The notes beneath the pieces are model-generated. The model saw only the letters and a list, made by a program, of their open reading frames with translations. It had not been told where the DNA came from and made no database searches. A stretch of DNA of 64,000 nt from Botrimarina colliarenosi (GTDB taxonomy: Bacteria > Planctomycetota > Planctomycetia > Pirellulales > Lacipirellulaceae). A program made the position numbers and the translations under genes. Below are positions 1-9,168 of the stretch, one piece after another (the first letter of the stretch is position 1; every line of letters starts with the position of its first letter). Where the stretch lies: positions 2,016,179 through 2,080,178 of the forward strand of contig NZ_SJPR01000001.1 of assembly GCF_007859955.1 (NCBI RefSeq), given 5' to 3'.

Positions 1-75
1 CGCCAGCGCGGGCGCCGCGATCAACGACAGGGTCAAGGCGACGAGCGACGGGTAGCGGGTAATCGTGCGTGGCAT
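1..75 (-). CDS. Secreted protein, N-terminal end only (partial)
   Basis: The reverse strand opens with ATG at 75 and runs off the left edge after 25 codons. The visible residues are a basic start (MPRTITRYPS), a hydrophobic stretch (LVALTLSLIAA) and then PALA, which reads as a Sec signal peptide with an Ala-x-Ala cleavage site. Nothing of the mature protein is visible, so no function is proposed. The 295 bp between this start and the downstream lnt stop hold no recognisable gene. Confidence 0.6.
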   Translation of the reverse strand, partial: MPRTITRYPSLVALTLSLIAAPALA

Positions 76-370
76 CGGGACGCGACGCTCCTGGTTGCGA
101 AACACTTTGATTGCGGGGCGACACCGGGCCGGGTTGGCCGAGTGGCGGGCGACGCGGCGGGCTGTTCCGGGAGCCACGCCTGCGGTCGAGTCGGGGGGGT
201 CTTGGACGGGCGCTAACCCGAAGTCGTCGAAGGAGTTGGGCAAAACAGCGGAGTGGGAGCAGCGAGGGACCTTTTGCCCAGAGTCCACAGTTTCACTGGC
301 ATTCCACACCCCGTCAACGATTTCGCCGCCAACGGAGCGTCATAACCCCATTCGCTGGCGTAGGCCGGTC

Positions 371-2032
371 TTATTCCGTCCGCTGACGCCACAGCCGCCG
401 CCCCGTGAGGGCCGCACAGGCCGCGAGGCACGCCCCCGCGAAGAGATCGCCGACCTGGCTGTAGAGCGTCGGACGGGCCGTCCGGAGGGGGACGTCGGCC
501 ACGAGGACGTGTTCGGCCATCCGCGGCCCGACCGCCTGGACGGCCCCCTGGGCGTCGATGACGGCCGTCAGGCCCCCGTTGGCGGCCACCAGCAGCGGCA
601 GGCCGTTCTCGACCGCCCGATAGACGGCGCAGGCGAGGTGCATGTCGAGCTCGCTGGCGCCCCAGAACCAGGCGTCGTTGGTGACGTTCACCAGGGCGTC
701 GGGCCGCCCCCCCGTGGAGGTAAGAGTCGCCACCTGGCGGCGGATCACGTGCGGGACGACCGTCTCGTAGCAGATCGACGGGCAGAGCCGCAGCACGCCG
801 CCCGCCCGCAACGGCGCCTCGAGCGCCACGGGCCCCGCCCCGGCGTGGAGGCCCTCCGACATCGGCGTCAGGTAGTACAAGACCGGCATCCCCGACGCGA
901 ACGGGATGTACTCGCCGAACGGCACCAGGTGGGTCTTGTCGTAATAGCTGACGAGGCGGCCCTCGCCATCGGCCAGGGCGAGGCAGTTGTAGACGTCGGT
1001 CGTCGGCGCCCCCGCGGCGCCGGTCCCTCGGTCGAAGCGATCGATCCCGACGAGCACCGCCGCCCCGCCGACCACGTCGGTCAGCGCGTCGAACCAGCTA
1101 TTGGTGTTAACGACCCGACTGACAATCCAATCTTCCGCCGCCGGCGGTGGATCGAAGCCACCATCGAACGTTTCGAGCGGCGAGCGGAACATGTTCTCGG
1201 GCCAGACGACGAGGTCGAGCGGCTGGCCGTCGCGGCGGCTCTGCTCGAACGCGTCCCGCGACAGGGCCATCTGCCGGGCCATGATCCGCTCGCCCCGGTC
1301 GGGATCGGGGTCCCAGGTGGCGCGGGTGTCGCCCTGGATCAAGGCGACCCTCGGCCGATCGGCGCCCGCATCGGGGTCGATCACGCTCGACGCCCTGGAG
1401 CCCCACCCCGCCGCCAGCACCGCGACGAGGGCGACGGCGAGCCCGGCCGCACGACCGTTCCGCGCCGGACTCCGCCAAGCGAGGGCGAGGCTCGTCATGG
1501 CCGCGGCCACCAACACCACGGCAAAGGTCACCCCATACGCGCCGGCGTAGGCGGCGATCGAACGGACCCACGGCTGGCCCGCCTGCGAGTGGCTCACCGC
1601 GCCCATCAAGAAGCCGGTAAAGAGCCGCGCCTGTAGCAGCTCGAGCCCTGTCCAAACGACCGGCGCCGCGAGCCACAGCGGCCAGTTCCAACTCCGCCTC
1701 GCCGTGCGGACCAGCGCGACCAGCGCCGTCGGATAGAGGCCCAGGTAGAGCGCCAGCGGCGCCCAGCCGAGCGGCGTCAGCGGGTGCGGCAGCCGGACCC
1801 AGTGGACGGCGAGCAGCCAGTAGAGCGAACCGGCCAGCCACATCTTCAGGTACTCGCGCCGCCGCCAGACGGCGGGCGACTCGGCAAGCCAAAGCCAAAC
1901 GCCCGGCGCGACCCAGGCCAGCGGCCACAACGCCGCCGGCGGCTGCGCCAGCCACAGCAGCACCGCCCCCAGCGCGCCGACGAGCAGCACCCGGGGAGGT
2001 CGGACGTCCGTGTCCTGATGGCTGGCGGTCAA
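371..2032 (-). CDS. lnt: Apolipoprotein N-acyltransferase
   Basis: Transfers the third acyl chain onto the N-terminal cysteine of lipoproteins in the inner membrane. The 553-residue chain has several N-terminal membrane helices (about residues 15-210) followed by a carbon-nitrogen hydrolase domain. The catalytic triad is visible as Glu279 (WPEN), Lys366 (YYDKTH) and Cys421 (SICYE), and the conserved PFGEYIP loop follows the lysine. The start is a TTG whose last bases overlap the stop of the upstream lipoprotein gene (TTGA), which suggests translational coupling. Pairing a lipoprotein gene with the enzyme that matures lipoproteins is a logical arrangement. Length and motifs fit the family. Confidence 0.95.
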   Translation of the reverse strand: MTASHQDTDVRPPRVLLVGALGAVLLWLAQPPAALWPLAWVAPGVWLWLAESPAVWRRREYLKMWLAGSLYWLLAVHWVRLPHPLTPLGWAPLALYLGLYPTALVALVRTARRSWNWPLWLAAPVVWTGLELLQARLFTGFLMGAVSHSQAGQPWVRSIAAYAGAYGVTFAVVLVAAAMTSLALAWRSPARNGRAAGLAVALVAVLAAGWGSRASSVIDPDAGADRPRVALIQGDTRATWDPDPDRGERIMARQMALSRDAFEQSRRDGQPLDLVVWPENMFRSPLETFDGGFDPPPAAEDWIVSRVVNTNSWFDALTDVVGGAAVLVGIDRFDRGTGAAGAPTTDVYNCLALADGEGRLVSYYDKTHLVPFGEYIPFASGMPVLYYLTPMSEGLHAGAGPVALEAPLRAGGVLRLCPSICYETVVPHVIRRQVATLTSTGGRPDALVNVTNDAWFWGASELDMHLACAVYRAVENGLPLLVAANGGLTAVIDAQGAVQAVGPRMAEHVLVADVPLRTARPTLYSQVGDLFAGACLAACAALTGRRLWRQRTE

Positions 2033-3696
2033 CGCAGGAACGACTCCACCCGCTCGTGGAGGCGGATGATCGCGTCGTGCGTCTCGTCGGCGGTGGGTTC
2101 GCTCGAAAGCGTCCGCACCGCGTCTTCCCAGAGGAACTTGGGGAGCATCCCCCGGTCGGCGGCGTCGCGGAGTGCGTTGGCGACCGGGCCGGCGAGTTCG
2201 GGGCGGTCCCCCGCGACGACGAGCAACGCGTTGGTCTTCAGCGCGATCTCCATCAGCGCGGCGTGGTCGACGCCGTGCGCCTGCTTGAGGTCGGCGCCGG
2301 CGCGGCTGGCGGCGTCGAGCATCTTGCGGACGCGCTCGCCCGGGTCGGCCGAGGCGGCGCCGGGAGTCGCGGGATCAGCGATCTTCAGCTCGCGGGCGAG
2401 CCGGCCGACTTCGTCACGCCAACCGGCGACCTCCGACGGCGTGGCGCCGTCGAGGTCCGCCAGTTCGGCGAGCCCGAGCTTGCCGCCGAGCAGCCACGCC
2501 AAGTGGCGGGTGTTGAACGACAAGACCGGCACCGAGGGGAGCGGTTCGATCGCCGCCGACGCCAAGGGACCGGGCCGCGAAGCGCGACGGTCGGCAAGCC
2601 GGCTCGGCTCGGAAGGAACGGTCGGCTCCGGGTTCCGACGGGGCTCGTCCGCCGCCGGTGGCGGGGGGAGGGGCTCGGTCTTTGGCTCCGTTGTCGGCGG
2701 CTCTGTTGTCGTCGGCTCTTTGGCGGGCGGGTCGGACGGCGGCTCGTCGAAGAGCGGCTCGTCGAACATCGGCGCCGGGTCGTCCGCCGGCGTCTGGGCG
2801 GGCGGAGCTTCGGAAGGCGGCGTCTTCGCCTCGGGCTCGGACGGCGTGTCGCCAAACAACTCGTCCAGCAGGTCCGACTCGGCCTCGTCGGTGACGCTTG
2901 GCGGCTTTGGCTCGACTGCTGCAGGGGGCTCGACCGCTGCAGGGGGCTCGACCGATACGGGGGGCTCGACCGGCAAGCGGCGCTCGGCGGATTCCATCTC
3001 GGCGGGTTCTTGCGAGCGGGGCTCGGCGGCGGGTCGCTTGCTGTCGACAATCGGCTTGGTGGTCGCGGCGCCCCACCAGTCCGATGGGTCACTCGCCACC
3101 TCGGCGGGCGGCGTGGCGCGGGGCGGCTCGGCGGCGGCCGGCTCCTTCGCAACTGGCTCCTTCGCGACTGGCTCCTTCGCGACTGGCTCCTTCGCGACTG
3201 GCTCCTCAGCCGGCGGGGCGTCTTCGTCGGCGGCGATGTCGCCGTAGGCCTCGTCGAGGAACGCGGCGAAGTCGTCGGGCTCCTCCTCCGGAGTCGGTGA
3301 CTCGGTTGGCTCTTCGGTCGGCGGATCGTCTTGGTCGGCAGCCCGGTCGTCGGAGGGCGCCTCGACCGCAGCGAATAAGTCACTCGCTTCGGCGGGGGTG
3401 GCCGGGTCGGTGGTGTTGGATTCCCACGGCATCCGGCCCGCTGGCGCCGCTGGCTCGGCGGTGGCCGGCTCGCTCTCTGGCGCCGGAGTCGCTTCCGGAA
3501 CGTCATCGCCGGCTTCGGGGGCGACAAACGGGGGCGCCTCGCCGGTCGCCGCGGCGTCCGGCGCGGCCGATCCGCTTTCCGGGTCGGCGTAGGGAACCTC
3601 CGTGGGGCAGCCCGCGACCAACGGGACAACCAGGCTCACCAGTAGCAGCGCCGCTCGGCGGAGGGCGCCCGTTCGATTCAACCGCGCTACACTCAT
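2029..3696 (-). CDS. Proline/acid-rich lipoprotein
   Basis: A 555-residue protein. The start at 3696 was chosen over an in-frame start 51 bp upstream because it gives a clean lipoprotein signal (MSVARLNRTG, a hydrophobic core, then LVAGC with the lipid-accepting Cys at about residue 30). Residues 31 to about 375 are low-complexity Pro/Glu/Ala-rich sequence, with four AKEPV units and a later series of VEPP units, probably disordered. The last 160 residues (from about LSFNTRHLAWLLGG) look folded and helical and are the likely functional part, but I do not recognise the family. The gene overlaps lnt by its stop codon, so the two are probably one operon. Confidence 0.8.
   Translation of the reverse strand: MSVARLNRTGALRRAALLLVSLVVPLVAGCPTEVPYADPESGSAAPDAAATGEAPPFVAPEAGDDVPEATPAPESEPATAEPAAPAGRMPWESNTTDPATPAEASDLFAAVEAPSDDRAADQDDPPTEEPTESPTPEEEPDDFAAFLDEAYGDIAADEDAPPAEEPVAKEPVAKEPVAKEPVAKEPAAAEPPRATPPAEVASDPSDWWGAATTKPIVDSKRPAAEPRSQEPAEMESAERRLPVEPPVSVEPPAAVEPPAAVEPKPPSVTDEAESDLLDELFGDTPSEPEAKTPPSEAPPAQTPADDPAPMFDEPLFDEPPSDPPAKEPTTTEPPTTEPKTEPLPPPPAADEPRRNPEPTVPSEPSRLADRRASRPGPLASAAIEPLPSVPVLSFNTRHLAWLLGGKLGLAELADLDGATPSEVAGWRDEVGRLARELKIADPATPGAASADPGERVRKMLDAASRAGADLKQAHGVDHAALMEIALKTNALLVVAGDRPELAGPVANALRDAADRGMLPKFLWEDAVRTLSSEPTADETHDAIIRLHERVESFLR
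3141..3200. repeat. 15-bp coding tandem repeat (4 units)
   Basis: Four consecutive 15-bp units of the form gctccttcgcgactg (the first unit has one substitution) lie inside the lipoprotein gene and encode AKEPV on the reverse strand. A fifth unit is degraded. Near-identity at DNA level indicates recent slippage expansion. A second weaker set of about 18-bp units encoding VEPPAA follows at about 2920-2975. Confidence 0.85.
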
Positions 3697-3901
3697 GGAC
3701 CGGGAGAGACTCGGGGGACCGGTTCGGGGTTTAGTGGGACGCGACACCGTAGCCGCCCCCTTGCCAGCGCGACGGTTTGGCGTCGGCCACTCAAGCTGCG
3801 CAGTCTACAGGCCAGCCGTATCCGACGCACGGGCAGCCGGCGGAGACGCCGAACACCACTGCCCTCTCGACACCACTTTGCGTAAGCCGCCATCGGTCGA
3901 T

Positions 3902-4768
3902 ATGCCAAGCCGCGAATCGTCACCGCTGACCCGCCGAGACTGGCTCCGCCGCTGCGCCGCCGGCGGGGCGACGCTCGCCTTGGGGACCGGCCTCTACGCC
4001 TGGCGCGTCGAGCCCCACTGGGTCGAGGTCACCCACCACGCCATGCCCTTCGTCGGGCTGCCGGCGGCGCTCGTCGGCAAGCGGCTGGTGCAGATCAGCG
4101 ACCTGCACGTCGGACCGGTCGTCGACAACGACTACCTCCGCGGGGTGCTCCGTCGGCTGGCGGACCTTGAGCCCGACTACCTGGCGATCACCGGCGATTT
4201 TATGACGACCCGGGGGGACGAGGAGATCGACCTGACGATCGAGACCCTCCGCGAGGCGCCGATCGCCGACACGCCGACCGTCGCCGTCCTTGGCAACCAC
4301 GACTACGCCGACAACTTCCGCAACGCGGCGGTCGCCGACCGGTTCGCCGATCGGCTCCGCGACCTCGGCATCCGGCTGCTGCGGAACGAGTCGATCGAGC
4401 TCGATGGCCTCCAGGTCGCCGGGTGCGACGACCTCTGGGCGCGGCGCGCGGATCTATTCGCCACGCTGAACCAAGTCGAATTGTCGCGGCCGACCCTCTG
4501 CCTGTCGCACAACCCCGACACGGTCGACTTGGCGGGGTGGACCACGTTCAGCGGGTGGGTCCTCTCGGGCCATACCCACGGCGGGCAGTGCCGCTTCCCG
4601 CTGCTCGGCGCGCCGGTGCTGCCGATCCGCAACCATCGCTACGCGCGGGGCCACGTCCGGCTCAGCGGCGGGCGGAACCTCTACGTGAATCGCGGACTCG
4701 GCTACAGCCGGCGCGTGCGGCTGGGAGTGCGGCCGGAAGTAACGGTCTTCACGCTTACTACCGCTTAA
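3902..4768 (+). CDS. Tat-exported metallophosphoesterase
   Basis: A 288-residue calcineurin-like phosphoesterase. The order of metal-binding motifs is complete: SDLH, then TGDF, GNHD, SHNPD and finally SGHTHGGQ. The start at 3902 gives a twin-arginine leader (LTRRDWLRR followed by a hydrophobic stretch), so the enzyme is probably exported folded and anchored or periplasmic; an in-frame upstream extension is not convincing. The layout resembles YkuE/YaeI-type enzymes that act on UDP-diacylglucosamine or phospholipid-like substrates, but the true substrate cannot be read from sequence. It is divergent from the lipoprotein/lnt operon across a 205-bp gap. Confidence 0.88.
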   Translation: MPSRESSPLTRRDWLRRCAAGGATLALGTGLYAWRVEPHWVEVTHHAMPFVGLPAALVGKRLVQISDLHVGPVVDNDYLRGVLRRLADLEPDYLAITGDFMTTRGDEEIDLTIETLREAPIADTPTVAVLGNHDYADNFRNAAVADRFADRLRDLGIRLLRNESIELDGLQVAGCDDLWARRADLFATLNQVELSRPTLCLSHNPDTVDLAGWTTFSGWVLSGHTHGGQCRFPLLGAPVLPIRNHRYARGHVRLSGGRNLYVNRGLGYSRRVRLGVRPEVTVFTLTTA

Positions 4769-4970
4769 GCCGGATGCAACGGCCGGCGGGTTCGGGTCGG
4801 CGCAATGGCATCGGTTTGCTCCCGGAGGGACCGGAACGGTTCCTCTCGGAGGCTTCGGGCGTATTGGACGCCGGCAAGAACGCGACGCATGCTTGCGCTG
4901 AACGATAGGAAGGCTGCGATTGCGCGGCGCCGACGACCACACGCCCCCCTCTGCCTCGCGGTAGCCGCCG

Positions 4971-6374
4971 ATGTCCCTCGCGCTGGAAACCAAATCGTCT
5001 CTCGAGTCGCAACTCCCGCCCGAATTGGCGGCGGCGGCGCTTGCCAAGCACACTGTCAATGGGGCAATCGAACGTCCTTCGGGACTACTGGAAGAGCTGA
5101 CCAGCGGCTCGCCTCCCGCCGGCGCCTCGTACCCGACCGCGCCGCCCGAGCCGCGGGACCTCGCCGAAACGGGGCTCAGCGAAGGGCTGGTCGATTCGCT
5201 CCTGCTGAAGGCGTTGCTGAGCCGCGTGACCGCGACGGGCGGCGACCTCGCCCGGCAGAGCTGCCTGTCGCACGCCATTGTGTCGACGGCTCTCACGCGG
5301 ATGCGGGATGAGCTATTGGTCGTCATCAAAGGCCAGGCCGGCGGCGATTACCTTTACCAACTGTCCGAGGCCGGCCACACCCGCGCCCGCCAGCACGCCG
5401 AGCACGCCAACTACGCCGAAGCCGCCCCCGTGCCGCTCGCCGCCTACGAGCGCGCCATCCGCGCCCAGGCGATCGGCCAGACGCGCGTCACGATCGACTC
5501 GCTCCGCCAAGCGTTCGACGGGCTCACCGTCGGCGACGAGATGCTCAGCCTCATCGCCCAAGCGGTCTCCGACGGCCGCGGGCTGTTCCTCTTCGGCGCG
5601 CCGGGCAACGGCAAGACAACGATCGCCGAGCTGCTGTGCAGCTCTTTCGGTAAGCACCTTTGGATCCCTCGCACCGTCATCGTCGGCACGGACCTCTTGC
5701 GGCTGTACGACGAGAGCTGCCACGAACCGGCCGAGGTCGAAGCCCTGCGGGGGGTCCGCTACGACCGCCGCTGGGTGCTGATCAAGCGGCCCACGGTCGT
5801 CGTCGGTGGCGAGCTGACGCTCGAACAACTCGACCCGTCGTTCTGCCCCGCGAGCGGCGTCAGCGAGGCCCCGGTGCAGATGAAAGCCAACGGCGGCGTG
5901 CTGGTGATCGACGACTTTGGCCGCCAACGCGTCAGCAGCACCGAGCTGCTCAACCGGCTGATCGTGCCCCTCGAGAAGCAGTTCGACTACTTGTCACTGG
6001 CGTCGGGCCGGCAGGCGCGGATCCCCTTCGAGATGCTCTGTGTCTTGTCGACCAACCTCGAACCGCGCGAACTGGTGGATGAGGCGTTCCTCCGCCGCAT
6101 CCCCTACAAGGTCGAAGTGACCGACCCGAGCGTCGAGCAGTTCCACGAGCTGTTCGCGTTCTACGGCGAGCGGCTCGGCGTGAAGGTCCTGCCGGGCGTC
6201 GTCGAAACCCTCCTTGCCACACACTACGCCCCCTCACAGCGGGCCATGCGGTTCTGCCACCCGCGTGACTTGTTGCGGCAAGCGAAGAACTACTGCGTCG
6301 TCCATGGCCGCCCGATCGTCGCCGACCAGGAGAGCCTTGGCGTGGCGGTGCGGAACTACTTCGCGGGGCTGTAG
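4971..6374 (+). CDS. AAA+ ATPase with N-terminal helical region
   Basis: A 467-residue soluble protein. Residues 1-60 are low complexity. Residues 65-135 look like a winged-helix or small helical domain. An AAA+ core follows with Walker A GAPGNGKT (209-216), Walker B VLVIDDF (310-316), sensor-1 LSTN (359-362) and a likely arginine finger FLRR (373-376). The core is closer to MoxR/RuvB-like ATPases than to DNA-replication loaders. It stands alone, with a long palindrome directly downstream, so the context gives no partner. The ATPase assignment is firm; the role is not inferred. Confidence 0.85.
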   Translation: MSLALETKSSLESQLPPELAAAALAKHTVNGAIERPSGLLEELTSGSPPAGASYPTAPPEPRDLAETGLSEGLVDSLLLKALLSRVTATGGDLARQSCLSHAIVSTALTRMRDELLVVIKGQAGGDYLYQLSEAGHTRARQHAEHANYAEAAPVPLAAYERAIRAQAIGQTRVTIDSLRQAFDGLTVGDEMLSLIAQAVSDGRGLFLFGAPGNGKTTIAELLCSSFGKHLWIPRTVIVGTDLLRLYDESCHEPAEVEALRGVRYDRRWVLIKRPTVVVGGELTLEQLDPSFCPASGVSEAPVQMKANGGVLVIDDFGRQRVSSTELLNRLIVPLEKQFDYLSLASGRQARIPFEMLCVLSTNLEPRELVDEAFLRRIPYKVEVTDPSVEQFHELFAFYGERLGVKVLPGVVETLLATHYAPSQRAMRFCHPRDLLRQAKNYCVVHGRPIVADQESLGVAVRNYFAGL

Positions 6375-6414
6375 GAGACGCTGTAGGAGACGGAGTCGGC
6401 GCCGTTCGGCGCTT

Positions 6415-6499
6415 CACTCCGGGAGCTGACGCTTCCCGGCTCGCTGCACGACGGCGGCAACGCTAAATAGCGAGCCGGGAAGCGTCAGCTCCCGGAGTG
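6415..6499. repeat. Palindromic element family A, copy 1
   Basis: Two 31-bp arms (6415-6445 and 6469-6499) are perfect reverse complements around a 23-bp loop. Each arm contains gggagctgacgcttcccgg, itself a smaller inverted repeat. It lies between the convergent AAA+ gene and the small secreted protein gene. A second copy is at 11808-11890. There is no T-run, so it is not a standard intrinsic terminator. Confidence 0.95.
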
Positions 6500-6534
6500 C
6501 GCTACAAGCGGCTCCGCTAAGTCTCACCCGCTGC

Positions 6535-6783
6535 TCAGCGGGCAAGGTACAGATAACGGGCCACAGGCCGGTCGCTGTGCCGCTGGTTCACGACCAGGGT
6601 GCCGTAATGGCGCCGACGCACGGTGTTGCCGTAAAAGTGCCCGAGGCGATTGGGACGCTCGTGTAGCGGCAGCGAACGGACTTCGGCCTCGCTGGCGAGG
6701 ACCGCCGCGACGGGCGCCTGGGCCGAGACCAACGTGGCGGAAAGGGCGACGGTCGAAAGCGTCAGCGTGCGGAGAACGTTCAT
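6535..6783 (-). CDS. Small secreted basic protein
   Basis: An 82-residue product starting at ATG 6783. Residues 1-20 (MNVLRTLTLSTVALSATLVS, then AQA) form a signal peptide. The mature part of about 60 residues is Arg/His/Tyr-rich (RPNRLGHFYGNTVRRRH) and ends YLYLAR. A weak -10-like TATACT lies about 50 bp upstream on the coding strand. No family is recognised. It is downstream of a DUF1559 gene and may be co-expressed. A longer in-frame start exists but would bury the signal peptide. Confidence 0.65.
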   Translation of the reverse strand: MNVLRTLTLSTVALSATLVSAQAPVAAVLASEAEVRSLPLHERPNRLGHFYGNTVRRRHYGTLVVNQRHSDRPVARYLYLAR

Positions 6784-6841
6784 GGTCCTAGTTGAGAAAT
6801 CTATTTGAGGTGAGCTGATCGATTGTTGCGAAAAGTATACA

Positions 6842-7846
6842 TCACAAATCGTGCGAGTCCGCCCCGGCGATGGTAGCCCCGGCACGCCAAGCCGCGATGT
6901 CCACTTCATCCGCTACAAACCGCACCGACCCGTCGGCGAGCACGACATTCACCCCCCCCGGATGGAGGCTGCGGGCGGCCCGCCAACCGAACGGAGTCCA
7001 TAGCCGCTCAAGCGGGTTCCCGCTGGGGGGCAGCGCGCCGCCAAAATAAACCCCCATGCAGTCGGGCGTCGGCGAGTTGGGGGTCTGGTGATGGTTGTAA
7101 AGCGCGCAGCGGTGCTCGCCATTGGCCCAAGAGAAACCGCGCGGCTCGGTCTGGTTCCAGGCCTGAGCAGCCCCGCATCCGGTCTCGGTGAGCGGCGCCC
7201 CCGTGATGAACTTGTACTCTAGCGCGGGGTCGTGCGGCCCGGTGGCGCGGGGTTGGCCGAGCGTGCTCTCGCTGGCGAGAACCGTTTTTGACAGGCCGTC
7301 CTTGATCTGCGCCGGACGGACCGCCGAATTGACGCCGAACGGTCCGTCGGTGTCGAACGGGCGTCCGCCGCCGAGGCCGGTTCCGGAGAGTACGGCATAG
7401 TTTGTGGGCCCGAAGCGCGGGTTCACCGCCGGCAGCGCGTCGCTCGGGCAGAGCAGATCGGGAATCACCTGCGAGACGCCTGCGACGTTGTCGGCCGTCA
7501 CCGCAAGATTCACGCCGTAGAGAGGCTGGTCGAGGTCAACGGCTTCGATCGTCGATTCGAGTTCCATGTACGGCGCGAGGGCCGCCAAGGCGCTCCAGCG
7601 GTAGAACGTCCACGGCGTCGTCGCCGAGCGGGGGTCGGGCTTGGCGATCGAGCCGGCCGGCAACTCGCCGCGCGCCGCGAGGTGGTTCTGCATCGCCAGC
7701 CCGAGTTGCTTCAGCCGATTGACGCACGAGGTCCGACGCGACGCCTCACGGGCCTGTTGCACCGCCGGCAAGAGCATCCCCGTCAGCACGCCGACAATGG
7801 CGACGACGACCAGGAGTTCGACCAGCGTGAACGCGGCTCTTCTCAA
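6842..7846 (-). CDS. DUF1559 pseudopilin-like protein
   Basis: A 334-residue protein with a type IV prepilin-like N-terminus: RRAAFTLVELLVV, with the expected Phe-Thr-Leu-Val-Glu after the short basic leader, followed by the LLPAVQQAREA segment typical of the planctomycete DUF1559 family. The C-terminal signature LADGSVRFV (H-x9-DG type) is present. The start is TTG at 7846, overlapping the stop of the upstream PEP-CTERM gene (TTGA), so translation is probably coupled. These proteins are very numerous in planctomycetes and are thought to be exported through a type II/IV pilus-like system; their function is unknown. Confidence 0.93.
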   Translation of the reverse strand: MRRAAFTLVELLVVVAIVGVLTGMLLPAVQQAREASRRTSCVNRLKQLGLAMQNHLAARGELPAGSIAKPDPRSATTPWTFYRWSALAALAPYMELESTIEAVDLDQPLYGVNLAVTADNVAGVSQVIPDLLCPSDALPAVNPRFGPTNYAVLSGTGLGGGRPFDTDGPFGVNSAVRPAQIKDGLSKTVLASESTLGQPRATGPHDPALEYKFITGAPLTETGCGAAQAWNQTEPRGFSWANGEHRCALYNHHQTPNSPTPDCMGVYFGGALPPSGNPLERLWTPFGWRAARSLHPGGVNVVLADGSVRFVADEVDIAAWRAGATIAGADSHDL

Positions 7847-9042
7847 GAAGCCCTCCGGCAGGCGGCGGCGGCCGCTATGAGCGCCAGGACCACGGTCGCC
7901 GGCTCAGGGACCGTGGCGACGCCGACGCCGCTCGGCGCCAACGCGATGCCGCTGATCGGCGGCAACCCGTCGGCCAGCACGCCAAGGAGATTGCCGTCGC
8001 GGTCGTATTCGAGGATCGACGCCCGGTTATCGGGGCGACGCGTCAGGCCCAGCGTCGAAACCAACAGCGTGTCGTTGGGCGAGAGGATTACCTCCGAAGG
8101 GAAGTTCGAGAAGAAGTCGGAGTTCGGCGGCAGTTCGCTCGGGAACTGTGGCGGCACGAACGGCACGAGGTACTGCCGATCGGTCCCATCGACGGCGAAC
8201 GAGTTCACGAGGTTCGCGAAGAAGTCGGTCACCAAGGCGCGCGACTCATCCCCTTCGTGGTCACGCCAGAGCGTGTAGTCGGCGGCGTTAACGACGCCAT
8301 CGCCGTTGCCATCCGTCGGGCCCCCGCTGCTGTCGCCATAGTCGGCGGCCCACGCGTCGTAGTCGGCGGTGTTGGTCGTGCCGGACCGGTCGTAGTCACC
8401 CGATGGCGTCAGCAGGGTAATGTCGAGGATGCCGCCGAAGTTCGTGTTGTCGAAGGTCGTCAGGTTGGCGCCGTCCCACTGCAACACTTCACCCGGAGCC
8501 TGCAGCCCCCCGTTGGCGATCAGCAGGTCGCCGTTGGGCTTGAGGCCGATGCCGGAGATAAAGGCGATGTCGGACACCGCGTTGGCTTGCCGGACGCCTT
8601 GCGGATCGACCACTGCGACCGAGCTGGTCTCGCCGATCTCCGCGACGTAGAGCGTGCCGTCGGGGGCGAACTCCAAATCGTTGGCGGCGCCGAACATCTG
8701 CATGAAGAAGCCGCCCGGCTCGTTCGCCAGCGGCGCACCGGTCACGGCGTCGAACCGGAACAGGCCCCCCAGCTGCGTGCCGACATAGACCATGCCGTCG
8801 AGCGGACTCACGGCGACGTCTGTCATCAAGAAGAAACCGCTCTCGCTATTTTCCGGAAGGAAGGACGTGGCGACCCCCGTCGTCAGATCAACCTTCATCA
8901 GACCCGTGAGACCCGGGTCCGCATCTTCCTCAGCGGGCGAAAAGACGTTCGTGGCGAACACCTCGTACGCCTGCGCAGGGGATTCAACAAAAGCGCAAAT
9001 CGCTACTGCCTGCGCGCAAACCAACCCTAAAAGACTCCGCAT
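7843..9042 (-). CDS. PEP-CTERM sorted beta-propeller-like protein
   Basis: A 399-residue exported protein. It has an N-terminal signal peptide ending near SPAQA, then repeats of the type VSPLDGMVYVGT and FAPDGTLYVAE that suggest a beta-propeller. Two calcium-binding dockerin-like loops occur in the middle (GDYDRSGTTNTADYDAW and DGNGDGVVNAADYTLW). The C-terminus is a canonical PEP-CTERM tail: VPEP, a hydrophobic helix, then a basic end (ACRRAS). It should be processed by an exosortase, which must lie elsewhere in the genome. It is the first gene of a probable operon with the DUF1559 gene. Confidence 0.92.
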   Translation of the reverse strand: MRSLLGLVCAQAVAICAFVESPAQAYEVFATNVFSPAEEDADPGLTGLMKVDLTTGVATSFLPENSESGFFLMTDVAVSPLDGMVYVGTQLGGLFRFDAVTGAPLANEPGGFFMQMFGAANDLEFAPDGTLYVAEIGETSSVAVVDPQGVRQANAVSDIAFISGIGLKPNGDLLIANGGLQAPGEVLQWDGANLTTFDNTNFGGILDITLLTPSGDYDRSGTTNTADYDAWAADYGDSSGGPTDGNGDGVVNAADYTLWRDHEGDESRALVTDFFANLVNSFAVDGTDRQYLVPFVPPQFPSELPPNSDFFSNFPSEVILSPNDTLLVSTLGLTRRPDNRASILEYDRDGNLLGVLADGLPPISGIALAPSGVGVATVPEPATVVLALIAAAAACRRAS

Positions 9043-9168
9043 TGCCTGCTCTCGCTATCGGGGGGTGTCGTTCGTCGTTCCGCTATCGTGCGGAATCGGG
9101 GCCATTCCTTGAGGACCCCCGATCCTAGACACCAGCACGGCGGAAGTGAATCGTCGCCGGCGATTGTC

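Noticed and set aside
65..1636. Long plus-strand open frame over lnt
   Set aside because: It is antisense to lnt, Arg/Pro/Gly-rich and without domains; high-GC codons in the true gene keep this frame open.
2900..3000. CRISPR-like short repeats
   Set aside because: These are coding repeats (VEPP units) inside the lipoprotein gene, without spacers.
1784..3247. Long plus-strand open frame with Gly/Ser repeats
   Set aside because: It is the complement of the lipoprotein repeats and has no start site or domain.
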